A stretch of 8,712 nt of DNA. Source: an uncultured Prevotella sp. Its GTDB lineage: Bacteria; Bacteroidota; Bacteroidia; Bacteroidales; Bacteroidaceae. Below the pieces are notes generated by a model. That model was not told the DNA's origin. It saw only the letters and a list, made by a program, of their open reading frames with translations, and did not search any database. The stretch spans positions 1-8,712 of the forward strand of contig CAAGLS010000226.1 of the NCBI GenBank assembly GCA_900770845.1, in the 5' to 3' direction. Within the stretch, counting starts at the first letter, position 1; each line of letters begins with the position of its first letter. This document shows positions 1-5,943 of this stretch, piece after piece. Position numbers and translations under genes: made by a program.

Positions 1-87
1 AAAGAGAGGTCGCCTCTTCGAGGCTATTGCGGATGCAAGTTGCAGACCCACATGGCTGGTCTACAACATACAACTATATAAGGCGTG

Positions 88-130
88 GTCGAACATTTCT
101 TTAGGACCGGCGCAAGGCATCGCCCCTACA
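88..130 (+). repeat. Diverged copy of the dispersed GC-rich hairpin repeat
   Basis: This stretch (GTCGAACATTTCTTTAGGAC, then CGGCGCAAGG and CGCCCCTACA) matches the repeat at 2624-2666 (GTCGAACATTATTTTAGGGC, then CGGCACGAGG and CGGCCCCTGCA) along its length, with scattered substitutions. Shorter pieces of the same motif, YTTTAGG followed by a CGG block, occur at 430-441 and 747-766. The ends can pair (TAGG with CCTA, GGCG with CGCC), so the unit is a small hairpin. It is non-coding. The family resembles the short palindromic dispersed repeats common between Bacteroidetes genes; its function is unknown. Confidence 0.55.
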
Positions 131-167
131 ATTGGATGATTGCGGATAAGCATTTTAGGGGTACAGC

Positions 168-421
168 GGATATTTTCCGTGGAATCATGGTAAGTTTTTA
201 TGGAAAGGGGAAGGAAAATGGTCATGGTCAGGATTTACAACGTAGGGAATGAGGCTCAACCTGTGGGATAGCCGTCGAGCTTGCTCGTAAGGCTATCCCC
301 CAGGTTGAGCCTCAGAGCTACTATGGAGCCTAAGCCTGTCCATGATTTTCTATTACCATTTATCCATTGGCAAAGTCGGGACTATACGAAATGAAACATA
401 TCCAATCCACGGAAATTATCC
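168..421. repeat. 254-bp imperfect inverted-repeat element (MITE-like)
   Basis: The left end GGATATTTTCCGTGGA (168-183) and the right end TCCACGGAAATTATCC (406-421) are inverted repeats matching at 15 of 16 bases. Further partly symmetric blocks lie inside: GAAAATGG-TCATGG-T-CAGG at 214-232 faces CCTGTCCATGATTTTC at 335-350, and a strong hairpin (251-313) sits in the middle. No open reading frame of note lies inside, so this is not an insertion sequence with its own transposase. I see no convincing target-site duplication outside the ends. It could be a non-autonomous miniature element, a decayed palindrome, or a structured non-coding RNA locus; I prefer the first, without strong conviction. 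Confidence 0.5.
251..313. repeat. Strong 23-bp stem hairpin at the centre of the inverted element
   Basis: The arms at 251-273 and 291-313 are reverse complements with one mismatch (T264 opposite C300). The 17-base loop contains its own small dyad, CGAGC-TT-GCTCG at 276-287, so the hairpin is extended. No T-run follows either arm, so it is not a classical Rho-independent terminator. It would form a very stable stem in RNA from either strand, or a cruciform or single-strand hairpin in DNA. Confidence 0.75.
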
Positions 422-597
422 ATAGAACCATTTTAGGCCGGTTTTAAAAATTAGTAGGGTGTTCAATTTGTTGTACCCATTTTTGAACGAGTTCTTGAAT
501 ACACACTCGTGGGAAAATATATTGTCGTGACTTCGCCAATGTGTGACCGCCAATCCCCCAAATGGTAATGGAACGGGGGTGATGGCTTGTGAGTGAG

Positions 598-687
598 CGT
601 GTGTGGCAGTTGTCGCACAGTTGTGCGACAACTGCTCTATTGTTGTGCGACGGTTGCTCTATTGTTGTGTGACAGTTGTCACACAAC
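598..687. repeat. Array A: four 22-bp units ending in a palindrome
   Basis: Units begin at 598, 620, 642 and 664 with a 22-bp period and the core GTTGTGYGAC. The last unit is extended to 24 bases (664-687) and is a near-perfect palindrome (11 of 12 half-site positions). Adjacent units also form hairpins, for example TGTCGCACA (611-619) with TGTGCGACA (622-630). A homologous 90-bp array with the same unit order and orientation lies at 4579-4668. Frame-shifted translation on the minus strand gives repeated CDNCH-type peptides, which I regard as an artefact. No spacers are present, so it is not a CRISPR array. Function unknown. Confidence 0.8.
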
Positions 688-770
688 ATGGATGTCCCTT
701 GCCTTGTGAAGTGCGCAGTCATGGTTGTCTTGCCGTTGGTTCTATCATTTCTTTAGGGTCGGCGCGGTGA

Positions 771-877
771 GATGTCCGCTGAGGGCAGCGGACATCCCGA
801 GCAGCGGACCTCCCGAGCAGCGGACCTCCCGAACAGCGGACATCCCGGGCAGCGGACATCCCCAGTAGCAGACCTCC
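771..877. repeat. Hairpin plus 16-bp tandem repeat array
   Basis: Units starting at 786, 802, 818, 834, 850 and 866 repeat every 16 bases with consensus CAGCGGACMTCCCGAG; the last unit is partial and diverged. Just before the array, GATGTCCGCT (771-780) is the exact reverse complement of AGCGGACATC (787-796), so the first unit folds back as a 10-bp stem with a 6-base loop. The array follows another fragment of the dispersed TTTAGGGTCGGCGCGG motif at 753-766. The period is not a multiple of three and both strands give only repetitive peptides, so I do not call a gene here. Confidence 0.8.
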
Positions 878-952
878 AATGGCCAAACGGCTACAGAATG
901 AAGTTCAGTCGGTGTTGGTTTAAACCAGTGCATGATAAATTGGGGAGAAAGA

Positions 953-984
953 TTTGCAGCTACTAAAGTTTTTACTTATCTTTG
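953..984 (+). promoter_or_regulatory. Bacteroidetes-type promoter for the DUF4143 ATPase
   Basis: TTTG at 953-956 and TATCTTTG at 977-984 match the Bacteroidetes -33 (TTTG) and -7 (TAnnTTTG) elements, separated by 20 bases. Transcription should start a few bases after 984, about 40 bases before the ATG at 1026. This placement excludes the longer reading frame that would open with an ATG at 954, inside the -33 element. The rlmN promoter has the same spacing and the same -7 sequence. Confidence 0.75.
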
Positions 985-1025
985 CAGGAAAAATATGTGG
1001 TTTACCACAAAAATTTCCTGTAGAT

Positions 1026-2288
1026 ATGATTGTACCAAGGCAAAATTATGTGGACATGCTTGCAGCAGGCCGGGGGAATGGTCTTGTGAAGATTGTAACT
1101 GGCGGCAGACGATGCGGGAAATCCTTCCTGCTGTTCAACCTCTTTCATCATTTTCTGAAAAAGCAGGGCATACAGGACGACCATATCATAGAATTGTCTC
1201 TCGACGACTTGAGAAACAGCACGTTGAGAAACCCTATGAAACTCTTGGACTATATAGACCACCACACCGCAAAAGACGGGTCTGTCTATTATGTGATCCT
1301 GGATGAGGTTCAAGAGGTCGACCGTTTCGTTGAGCTGTTGCTTAGCTTGATGCACCAATCCAATCTTGAGGTCTATGTGTCAGGCTCCAATTCGAAGTTC
1401 CTCTCTTCCGATGTGGTTACTGAGTTTCGTGGCAGAGGGCAGGACATCAGGGTATGGCCACTTACCTTCAAGGAATATTCCGAAGCGTCTGGCCAGCCTT
1501 TGGCTCAGTCATGGCTGGACTACTATACTTATGGTGGGCTGCCTCAGATTTTGCAACTGCACGGCAACAGGGAAAAGCAAGACTATCTGCATGAGATTTT
1601 TGAGCTTACCTACCTGAAAGATATCGTGGAACGCAACCACCTGAGAAATTCTGAAGGCCTTCGACGGCTTGTACAAGTACTTGCCTCTGGCATCGGCTCA
1701 TCGGTTAATGCCTCGCGCATCAGCAACACATTCAAGTCGAAAGGCGAGAAAACTATGGGCGCCACCACCATAGGCTCCTATCTCGGGTATTTGCAGAATG
1801 CATTCTTGATAGAAGAAGCCATGCGCTTTGACGTGAAAGGGCGTAAGTATATCGGGACAGCATCCAAATACTATTTCAATGATTTGGGATTGCGCAATGC
1901 CGTACTGAACTTCCGCCAACAAGAAATCCCCCATATCATGGAGAATATCGTTTACAACGAGCTCCGCTCACGTGGCTACCGCGTGGATGTAGGAGCTTTG
2001 GAGCAATGGAGCACCAACGGGGATGGAGAGAGCCAACGCCAGCGGTTGGAGGTTGACTTTGTCGTCAATAATGGAGCTGACAGGCTTTACATCCAGTCCG
2101 CCTACCGTATGCCGTCGCTGGATAAGGAAGAGCAGGAACGGCGCCCGTTGCTTGGGATTGCCGACAGTTTCCGCAAGATGATCATTGTCGGTGATTCCAT
2201 AAAGACGAGCATTGATGACAATGGCATTGTCACCATGAACGTCTTCGACTTCCTGCTTAACAAGAAAAGTACGGAAGTAAACCTGTAG
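1026..2288 (+). CDS. AAA-type ATPase with DUF4143 C-terminal domain
   Basis: A 420-residue P-loop ATPase of the AAA_14/DUF4143 type, a soluble family abundant in Bacteroidetes and archaea with no settled cellular role. The Walker A motif is GGRRCGKS (residues 26-33) and the Walker B is YYVILDEVQ (88-96). The block VYVSGSNSKFLS (117-128) fits the sensor segment, and YYTYGGLP (166-173) is a family landmark leading into the DUF4143 part (about 195 onward). The C-terminal third has ENIVYNELRSRGY (306-318) and LEVDFVV (341-347), resembling the nuclease-like fold of this family, but YIQSAY (355-360) stands where a catalytic lysine would be expected, so nuclease activity is doubtful. The start at 1026 is chosen because homologues begin just before the P-loop and because the promoter lies at 953-984. 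Base composition is lower in GC than the operon at 4891 onward, consistent with acquisition by transfer. It appears to be transcribed alone. Confidence 0.88.
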   Translation: MIVPRQNYVDMLAAGRGNGLVKIVTGGRRCGKSFLLFNLFHHFLKKQGIQDDHIIELSLDDLRNSTLRNPMKLLDYIDHHTAKDGSVYYVILDEVQEVDRFVELLLSLMHQSNLEVYVSGSNSKFLSSDVVTEFRGRGQDIRVWPLTFKEYSEASGQPLAQSWLDYYTYGGLPQILQLHGNREKQDYLHEIFELTYLKDIVERNHLRNSEGLRRLVQVLASGIGSSVNASRISNTFKSKGEKTMGATTIGSYLGYLQNAFLIEEAMRFDVKGRKYIGTASKYYFNDLGLRNAVLNFRQQEIPHIMENIVYNELRSRGYRVDVGALEQWSTNGDGESQRQRLEVDFVVNNGADRLYIQSAYRMPSLDKEEQERRPLLGIADSFRKMIIVGDSIKTSIDDNGIVTMNVFDFLLNKKSTEVNL

Positions 2289-2351
2289 TATGCCGCTCTT
2301 TAATCATTGCCGAAAGAGGATGCTCCTATGGCAAATGATTCACATAATATA

Positions 2352-2466
2352 ATGAAAAGGCACTCCAAAGCGCAAGAATGATAAGCCCAAAGACTGTCTT
2401 GCCCTTGGCATCAGCCTTGGAATGTTGTACGGTACAGCCATCGGCAGCTTCAACAACGATATAGAA
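2352..2466 (+). pseudogene. Remnant of a small glycine-zipper membrane protein
   Basis: Reading from AAA at 2356 gives a lysine-rich start followed by LALGISLGMLYGTAIGSF and then NNDIEL. This is the Gly/Ala-spaced helix typical of small (roughly 60-70 residue) bacterial glycine-zipper membrane proteins. The natural start would be the ATG at 2352-2354, but it is one frame off: removing one A from the run at 2355-2358 joins it to this frame and gives MKGTPKRKND before the helix. After NNDIEL the expected second glycine-rich helix is absent and the sequence becomes unlike the family before the repeat cluster begins. I therefore read it as frameshifted and truncated. The family match is by pattern only. 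Confidence 0.4.
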
Positions 2467-2559
2467 TTGGTGTGTTCAAATGTGGTGTACCCAAAATATC
2501 TTTTTTTCGACGAAGCCGACAAACCCTGTGGCTTTATTTTTATAGTTATCCGCAAACAT

Positions 2560-2671
2560 CCGCTTGCAGGGGCCGTGCCTCGTGCCGGCCCTAAAAAAAA
2601 TGACCCAACCTCTTTTGAAAGCGGTCGAACATTATTTTAGGGCCGGCACGAGGCACGGCCCCTGCAAGCGG
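2560..2671. repeat. 36-bp perfect inverted repeat pair of the GC-rich hairpin family
   Basis: 2560-2595 and 2636-2671 are exact reverse complements over 36 bases, separated by 40 bases. Each arm is itself a small hairpin (AGGGCCG pairs with CGGCCCT around GCACGAGGCA). An A-run at 2592-2600 follows the left arm on the plus strand, which would read as a T-run on the minus strand. The whole forms a large potential stem-loop in untranslated DNA between the ATPase and the glycosyltransferase. Confidence 0.85.
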
Positions 2672-2724
2672 GTGCACGTCGTCGGACACTTTCTTCGGAT
2701 TCCCGAGCTCTCTTCTTGGGTGAT
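2636..2724 (+). repeat. 89-bp direct repeat, copy 1
   Basis: This copy and 2785-2873 are identical except for one base (A2706 versus C2855). The unit starts with the GC-rich hairpin motif TTTAGGGCCGGCACGAGG and continues through an additional 50 or so bases ending CTCTTCTTGGGTGAT. The near-identity points to recent duplication or gene-conversion-like homogenisation. Confidence 0.9.
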
Positions 2725-2728
2725 TATT

Positions 2729-2750
2729 CCCCTCCCTTCGGAGGGAGGGG
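2729..2750. repeat. CT/GA-rich 9-bp hairpin
   Basis: CCCCTCCCT (2729-2737) pairs perfectly with AGGGAGGGG (2742-2750) around a TCGG loop. It is followed by TAGGGGTGGG-type tracts to 2784, lying exactly between the two 89-bp direct repeats. No T-run follows, so terminator function is not supported on the plus strand. Similar phrases are common between genes in Bacteroidetes. Confidence 0.6.
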
Positions 2751-2784
2751 GTAGGGGTGGGTCTTTGGGTTAGGGGTGGGTCCC

Positions 2785-2873
2785 TTTAGGGCCGGCACGA
2801 GGCACGGCCCCTGCAAGCGGGTGCACGTCGTCGGACACTTTCTTCGGATTCCCGCGCTCTCTTCTTGGGTGAT
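2785..2873 (+). repeat. 89-bp direct repeat, copy 2
   Basis: Matches 2636-2724 at 88 of 89 positions. It ends about 155 bases before the glycosyltransferase start at 3030. The stretch 2874-3029 after it has no recognisable gene; a weak TACTTTCG at 2959-2966 is the only promoter-like sequence I see there. Confidence 0.9.
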
Positions 2874-3029
2874 ATTTGTGGATATTTTGAACATCCCGCT
2901 CTGGCAGGTAGAAGGGAGCGACAAAGCCTTTCTACCAAATTTCTACAGATTTGATATATACTTTCGCACAATCATTTTACACACAAGCAAATGCCGCAGA
3001 CCCTTTTCCCCGAGCCTGCCCAGAGAGAG

Positions 3030-4541
3030 ATGAAAAGAACGACATTGTTCTATATAGCCATCCTATTGTGTTTGTTGCCGGTCATCCTGCTGCGCGACTA
3101 CACCCCGTCGAACGAGCTCCGCTATCTGAGCATCGCCGACGAGGCACTGCGGAATCATCACTTTTTCACGTTCACCAACCATGGAGCCATCTATGCCGAC
3201 AAGCCCCCATTGTATCTCTGGCTGGTCATGGTCGCAAGATGCTGTCCCCTTTGGAGCCAGCATCTGCTCTTGGGCTTGTTCTCGTTGGTTCCGGCATTTC
3301 TCACCACCGAGGTGATGGCGCGGCTGTTGCGGCTGAAGGGCAGCGGCCTGTGGCTCTACCGCCTGCTGATGACCACTTCGGCGCTTTGGCTGGTCTCCAT
3401 GCTCACGCTACGGATGGACATGCTCATGACGCTGTTCATCGTTCTTGCCATAGCCGAGTTCCACCGCCTGTATTCTTCCGGTCGTCCCCACGAGAGTCTG
3501 CTCCTGCCCCTTTGGCTCTTCCTTGCCGTCTTCACCAAGGGCGGTGTGGGGTTCATCGTCCCCTTCTCCGTCATCGTGGTGTTTCTCTGCGTCAAGGGGC
3601 AGGGAAGCAACCTGTTCCGATTCATGGGCTGGAAGACGTGGCTCATGCTTCTTCTGCTCTTCGCCCTATGGTTTGGCGCAGTCTATGCTGAGGGAGGAAG
3701 CGGCTATCTCTACAATTTGACCATCCACCAAACTGTGGGCCGTGCGTTCCATTCCTTCCACCACCGCCAACCCTTCTACTATTATTTATATATGTACTGG
3801 CCACTGCTGATGCCGTGGTCGCTGTGGAGCGCGTTGTCGCTGTGGCGGCTGTGGCGCTCGAAGTCGTATGGCGCCGACAGCACACGTCAGGCCATCATCG
3901 CCATGATGGTCATCTTTGTCAGCCTGTCGCTCATCAGCAGCAAGCTCAGCATCTACCTGCTGCCCATCGTTCCCTTTGCCATGGCCATCATTCCCCTGTC
4001 GCCGCAAAGGGAAGACTGGGCAGCCCGCCTGTCGCTGGCCATTCCTTGCTCACTGCTGGCCCTCACTGCGCCCGCTCTCCTCATAGCCTACCACTATTGG
4101 CCCACAACGAAAGAAATCATCAGCCTCCCCCTTGCCTTGGCAGCCGTGGCCACATCGGTGTCGGCCCTCGCCGCTCTCGCTTTGGTGGCCCGCAGGCAGG
4201 TGAGGCGCAGCGCGCAGACGCTTGCCGCCGGACTGTTGCTGACCACCTTTCTCAGCGGATGGGCCATGCCGCGAATCAATCCCCTTTTGGGCTATGGCGA
4301 GTTGTGCAAGGCCACTTCAGCCCTGCTCTCCGCCCATCCCGGATACCCCCTCGTCGCCGTGGACATGAAGCGTGCGGCCAATGTGGATGTCTACTTAGGA
4401 CGTACGCCCCAAATTCTGACTCGCGAGAATTTGGCTTCTCTTCCCCATCGTGCCATCGTCATCATTCCCCAGCGCGACTCTTCCCTCGTCAGTCTCCAGG
4501 AGAGGAAGAGCGTGGGCCAATATCTTGTTGGCCGCAAATAG
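3030..4541 (+). CDS. ArnT/PMT-like membrane glycosyltransferase (GT39/GT83 type)
   Basis: A 503-residue polytopic inner-membrane protein of the dolichyl-phosphate-mannose/ArnT glycosyltransferase superfamily. Such enzymes move a sugar from a lipid-phosphate carrier to an acceptor on the outer face of the membrane, for example lipid A. After the first membrane helix (about 5-21) comes RDYTPSNELRYLSIADEAL (22-40), the acidic loop with the E-x-R-Y pattern. Then YADKPPLYLWL (55-65), LRMDMLMTLF (127-136), TKGGVGFIVP (169-178), HHRQPFYYYL (244-253) and SSKLSIYLLPIVP (303-315) follow, matching conserved ArnT-family blocks in order. A short soluble domain (about 420-503) closes the protein. An in-frame ATG at 2991 would add 13 residues, but I prefer 3030 because the first helix then begins directly after MKRTT and a purine-rich AGAGAGAG precedes it. 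Donor and acceptor cannot be read from the sequence. It stands alone among repeats. Confidence 0.85.
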   Translation: MKRTTLFYIAILLCLLPVILLRDYTPSNELRYLSIADEALRNHHFFTFTNHGAIYADKPPLYLWLVMVARCCPLWSQHLLLGLFSLVPAFLTTEVMARLLRLKGSGLWLYRLLMTTSALWLVSMLTLRMDMLMTLFIVLAIAEFHRLYSSGRPHESLLLPLWLFLAVFTKGGVGFIVPFSVIVVFLCVKGQGSNLFRFMGWKTWLMLLLLFALWFGAVYAEGGSGYLYNLTIHQTVGRAFHSFHHRQPFYYYLYMYWPLLMPWSLWSALSLWRLWRSKSYGADSTRQAIIAMMVIFVSLSLISSKLSIYLLPIVPFAMAIIPLSPQREDWAARLSLAIPCSLLALTAPALLIAYHYWPTTKEIISLPLALAAVATSVSALAALALVARRQVRRSAQTLAAGLLLTTFLSGWAMPRINPLLGYGELCKATSALLSAHPGYPLVAVDMKRAANVDVYLGRTPQILTRENLASLPHRAIVIIPQRDSSLVSLQERKSVGQYLVGRK

Positions 4542-4578
4542 GAAAAGCGTTAAACTACACCATCTGCTTGTTGTCCTA

Positions 4579-4668
4579 GTTGTGTGGCAACCGTCACGCT
4601 GTTGTGTGACAGCTGTTCCATTGCTGTGTGACGATTGTTCCATTGTTGTGTGACAACTGTCACACAAC
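4579..4668. repeat. Array B: second 90-bp array of 22-bp units
   Basis: Units start at 4579, 4601, 4623 and 4645, and the last (4645-4668) is a perfect 24-base palindrome. Unit order and orientation match array A at 598-687; by my hand alignment units 1 to 4 share 14/22, 18/22, 17/22 and 22/24 bases, and in units 2-4 every difference is a transition. The hairpin formed by units 1 and 2 is kept: G615-C626 in array A corresponds to A4596-T4607 here, and one further pair becomes a G-T wobble (G4598, T4605). The array lies 37 bases after the glycosyltransferase stop, so it could act as a 3' end structure, though no T-run is present. Confidence 0.82.
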
Positions 4669-4729
4669 TTGTGCGAGCCGTCAGGATTGCGCCATTTTCA
4701 CCGTTATCGGCAAGTTGGACCGTATCTCT

Positions 4730-4762
4730 GAAGAAAAAATAAACGAGTTTATTTCGTTCTTC
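4730..4762. promoter_or_regulatory. Inverted repeat overlapping the rlmN -33 region
   Basis: GAAGAA (4730-4735) pairs with TTCTTC (4757-4762), and AATAAA (4738-4743) with TTTATT (4748-4753), around a CGAG loop. The dyad covers the proposed -33 element at 4752-4755, so it could be an operator. As RNA it could equally be a weak 3' stem for the upstream transcript. I see only the symmetry; a regulator is not identified. Confidence 0.35.
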
Positions 4763-4783
4763 ACACGATTTACACTATCTTTG
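4752..4783 (+). promoter_or_regulatory. Bacteroidetes-type promoter for the rlmN operon
   Basis: TATCTTTG at 4776-4783 fits the -7 consensus TAnnTTTG exactly, and TTTC at 4752-4755 is one base off the -33 TTTG. The 20-base gap is the same as in the ATPase promoter at 953-984, and both -7 elements are followed by CAG. The start of transcription should lie around 4788-4791, giving a 5' leader of about 100 bases before rlmN. Confidence 0.65.
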
Positions 4784-4794
4784 CAGTATGAAAA

Positions 4795-4855
4795 GTAGGA
4801 GGCGCGGCCTCCCGCCGTGCATGAATGTGCGTCGGGGACGCCCCCCAGCTCCTAC
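4795..4855 (+). promoter_or_regulatory. Structured GC-rich 5' leader of rlmN
   Basis: GTAGGAG (4795-4801) pairs with CTCCTAC (4849-4855) to close a domain. Within it, competing or internal hairpins are GGAGGC-GCG-GCCTCC (4798-4812) and GGGG-ACG-CCCC (4834-4844). The domain begins within about five bases of the predicted transcription start and ends 35 bases before the rlmN ATG. The outer stem and the first inner hairpin share bases 4798-4801, so two alternative folds are possible. It does not match a riboswitch class I recognise, and it may instead be another GC-rich dispersed repeat that landed in the leader. Confidence 0.4.
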
Positions 4856-4890
4856 TACGAAGTCAATGAATGACTGTTTAGTTATGAAGT

Positions 4891-5943
4891 ATGAAAAGAA
4901 AACTATTGGGTCTGACAAGCGATGAAATGAAAAACATCGCCTTAGAGTTGGGGCTGCCTAAATTTGCCGGCACACAGATGGCTGAGTGGATCTACCACAA
5001 GCATGTGGGCGACATCAGCGAAATGACCAACATCTCGAAAGCCAACCGCGAAAAGCTGGCCGAAAGCTTCGAGGTGGGCTGCGCCGCGCCCATCGACGCC
5101 CAACACTCCAAGGACGGCACCATCAAATATCTGTTTCCCGTCTCCACCACCAGCGAAGGCAACACTGGCAAGTTTGTGGAGACCGTGTTCATACCCGAAG
5201 AGAACAACCGGGCCACGCTGTGCGTATCGTCGCAGGTGGGATGCAAGATGAACTGCCTCTTCTGCCAGACCGGCAAACAAGGATTCGAGGGCAACCTCAC
5301 CGCCAACGACATATTGAACCAAATCTACTCGCTGCCCGAACGCGACCAGCTCACCAACATCGTGTTCATGGGACAGGGCGAGCCGATGGACAATCTCGAC
5401 AACGTGCTGCGAGCCACAGAAATCCTCACCGCCGATTATGGATGGGCATGGAGCCCCAAGCGCATCACGGTGAGCAGCGTGGGCGTGAGAAACAAGCTGA
5501 GGCGTTTCTTGGAGGAGAGCGAATGCCATGTGGCCATCAGCCTCCATACGCCCATACCCGAGCAGCGTGCCGAGCTGATGCCCGCAGAGCGGGGAATGGG
5601 CATAGCCGACGTGGTGGAACTGCTGCGCAACTACGACTTCAGCCACCAGCGGCGGCTCTCGTTCGAATACATCGTCTTCGGCGGGGTGAACGACTCCACC
5701 ACACACGCCAAGGAAATCGTGAGACTGCTCAGCGGACTGGAATGCCGCGTCAACCTCATCCGCTTCCACCAGATACCCAACGTGCCGCTCCATGGAGCCG
5801 ACGAGAAGAAGATGGAGGAGCTGCGCGACTATCTGACCAACCACGGCATCTTCACCACCATCCGTGCCAGCCGCGGACAGGACATCTATGCCGCCTGCGG
5901 ACTCCTCAGCACGTCGAAGAAGATAGGCGATGTGAGAAAATGA
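4891..5943 (+). CDS. rlmN: RlmN: dual-specificity 23S rRNA/tRNA adenine-C2 methyltransferase
   Basis: A 350-residue radical-SAM enzyme that methylates C2 of A2503 in 23S rRNA and of A37 in a subset of tRNAs, in the cytoplasm. The [4Fe-4S] motif CKMNCLFC supplies C118, C122 and C125. C111 and C336 (in AACGLL) occupy the places of the two methyl-transfer cysteines of E. coli RlmN (C118 and C355 there), so the catalytic set is complete. FMGQGEPMDN (159-168) is the conserved SAM-binding GEP block. The length is ordinary for the family. The ATG at 4891 gives the expected N-terminus (KLLGLTSDEM); there is no clear Shine-Dalgarno, usual for this phylum. The stop overlaps the next gene's start as ATGA. 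First gene of the operon from the promoter at 4752-4783. Confidence 0.96.
   Translation: MKRKLLGLTSDEMKNIALELGLPKFAGTQMAEWIYHKHVGDISEMTNISKANREKLAESFEVGCAAPIDAQHSKDGTIKYLFPVSTTSEGNTGKFVETVFIPEENNRATLCVSSQVGCKMNCLFCQTGKQGFEGNLTANDILNQIYSLPERDQLTNIVFMGQGEPMDNLDNVLRATEILTADYGWAWSPKRITVSSVGVRNKLRRFLEESECHVAISLHTPIPEQRAELMPAERGMGIADVVELLRNYDFSHQRRLSFEYIVFGGVNDSTTHAKEIVRLLSGLECRVNLIRFHQIPNVPLHGADEKKMEELRDYLTNHGIFTTIRASRGQDIYAACGLLSTSKKIGDVRK

Noticed and set aside
251..313. attC-like site: GCTCAAC (254-260) and GTTGAGC (304-310) fit the RYYYAAC / GTTRRRY pair 57 bases apart
   Set aside because: Any long palindrome has a fair chance of holding this degenerate pair. The stem is nearly perfect, without the spacer and extrahelical bases of true attC sites, and no integrase or gene cassettes are visible.
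461..510. Small inverted repeats GTTCAA/TTGAAC (461-466, 483-488) and ACGAGT/ACTCGT (487-492, 505-510)
   Set aside because: Six-base stems with 12-16 base loops in AT-rich DNA are expected by chance, and nothing nearby supports a function.
444..722. Minus-strand frame with repeated CDNCH peptides, resembling heme-binding CxxCH motifs; a similar frame lies at 4395-4667
   Set aside because: The motif is the translation of the 22-bp repeat array. It appears at both arrays regardless of gene context, and there is no signal peptide, fold or promoter.
598..877. Possible CRISPR arrays
   Set aside because: Both arrays are contiguous tandem repeats of 22 and 16 bases with no unique spacers, and no cas genes are nearby.
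954..1025. N-terminal extension of the ATPase from an ATG at 954
   Set aside because: The ATG lies inside the -33 promoter element, upstream of the likely transcription start, and the added residues do not match the family.
2422..2640. 72-codon plus-strand frame from an ATG at 2422
   Set aside because: The ATG is in the middle of the glycine-zipper helix and the remainder runs into hairpin-repeat DNA; better explained as a gene remnant plus repeat.
2959..2966. TACTTTCG as a -7 element for the glycosyltransferase
   Set aside because: It deviates from TAnnTTTG and there is no TTTG-like -33 element 20 bases upstream, so I do not list it as a promoter.
2951..3691. Long overlapping plus-strand frame of 246 codons
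   Set aside because: It is an out-of-frame shadow of the glycosyltransferase, His/Arg/Pro-rich with no family features.
4942..5844. 300-codon minus-strand frame opposite rlmN
   Set aside because: It is a mirror frame produced by GC-rich third codon positions in rlmN; the protein lacks recognisable motifs.
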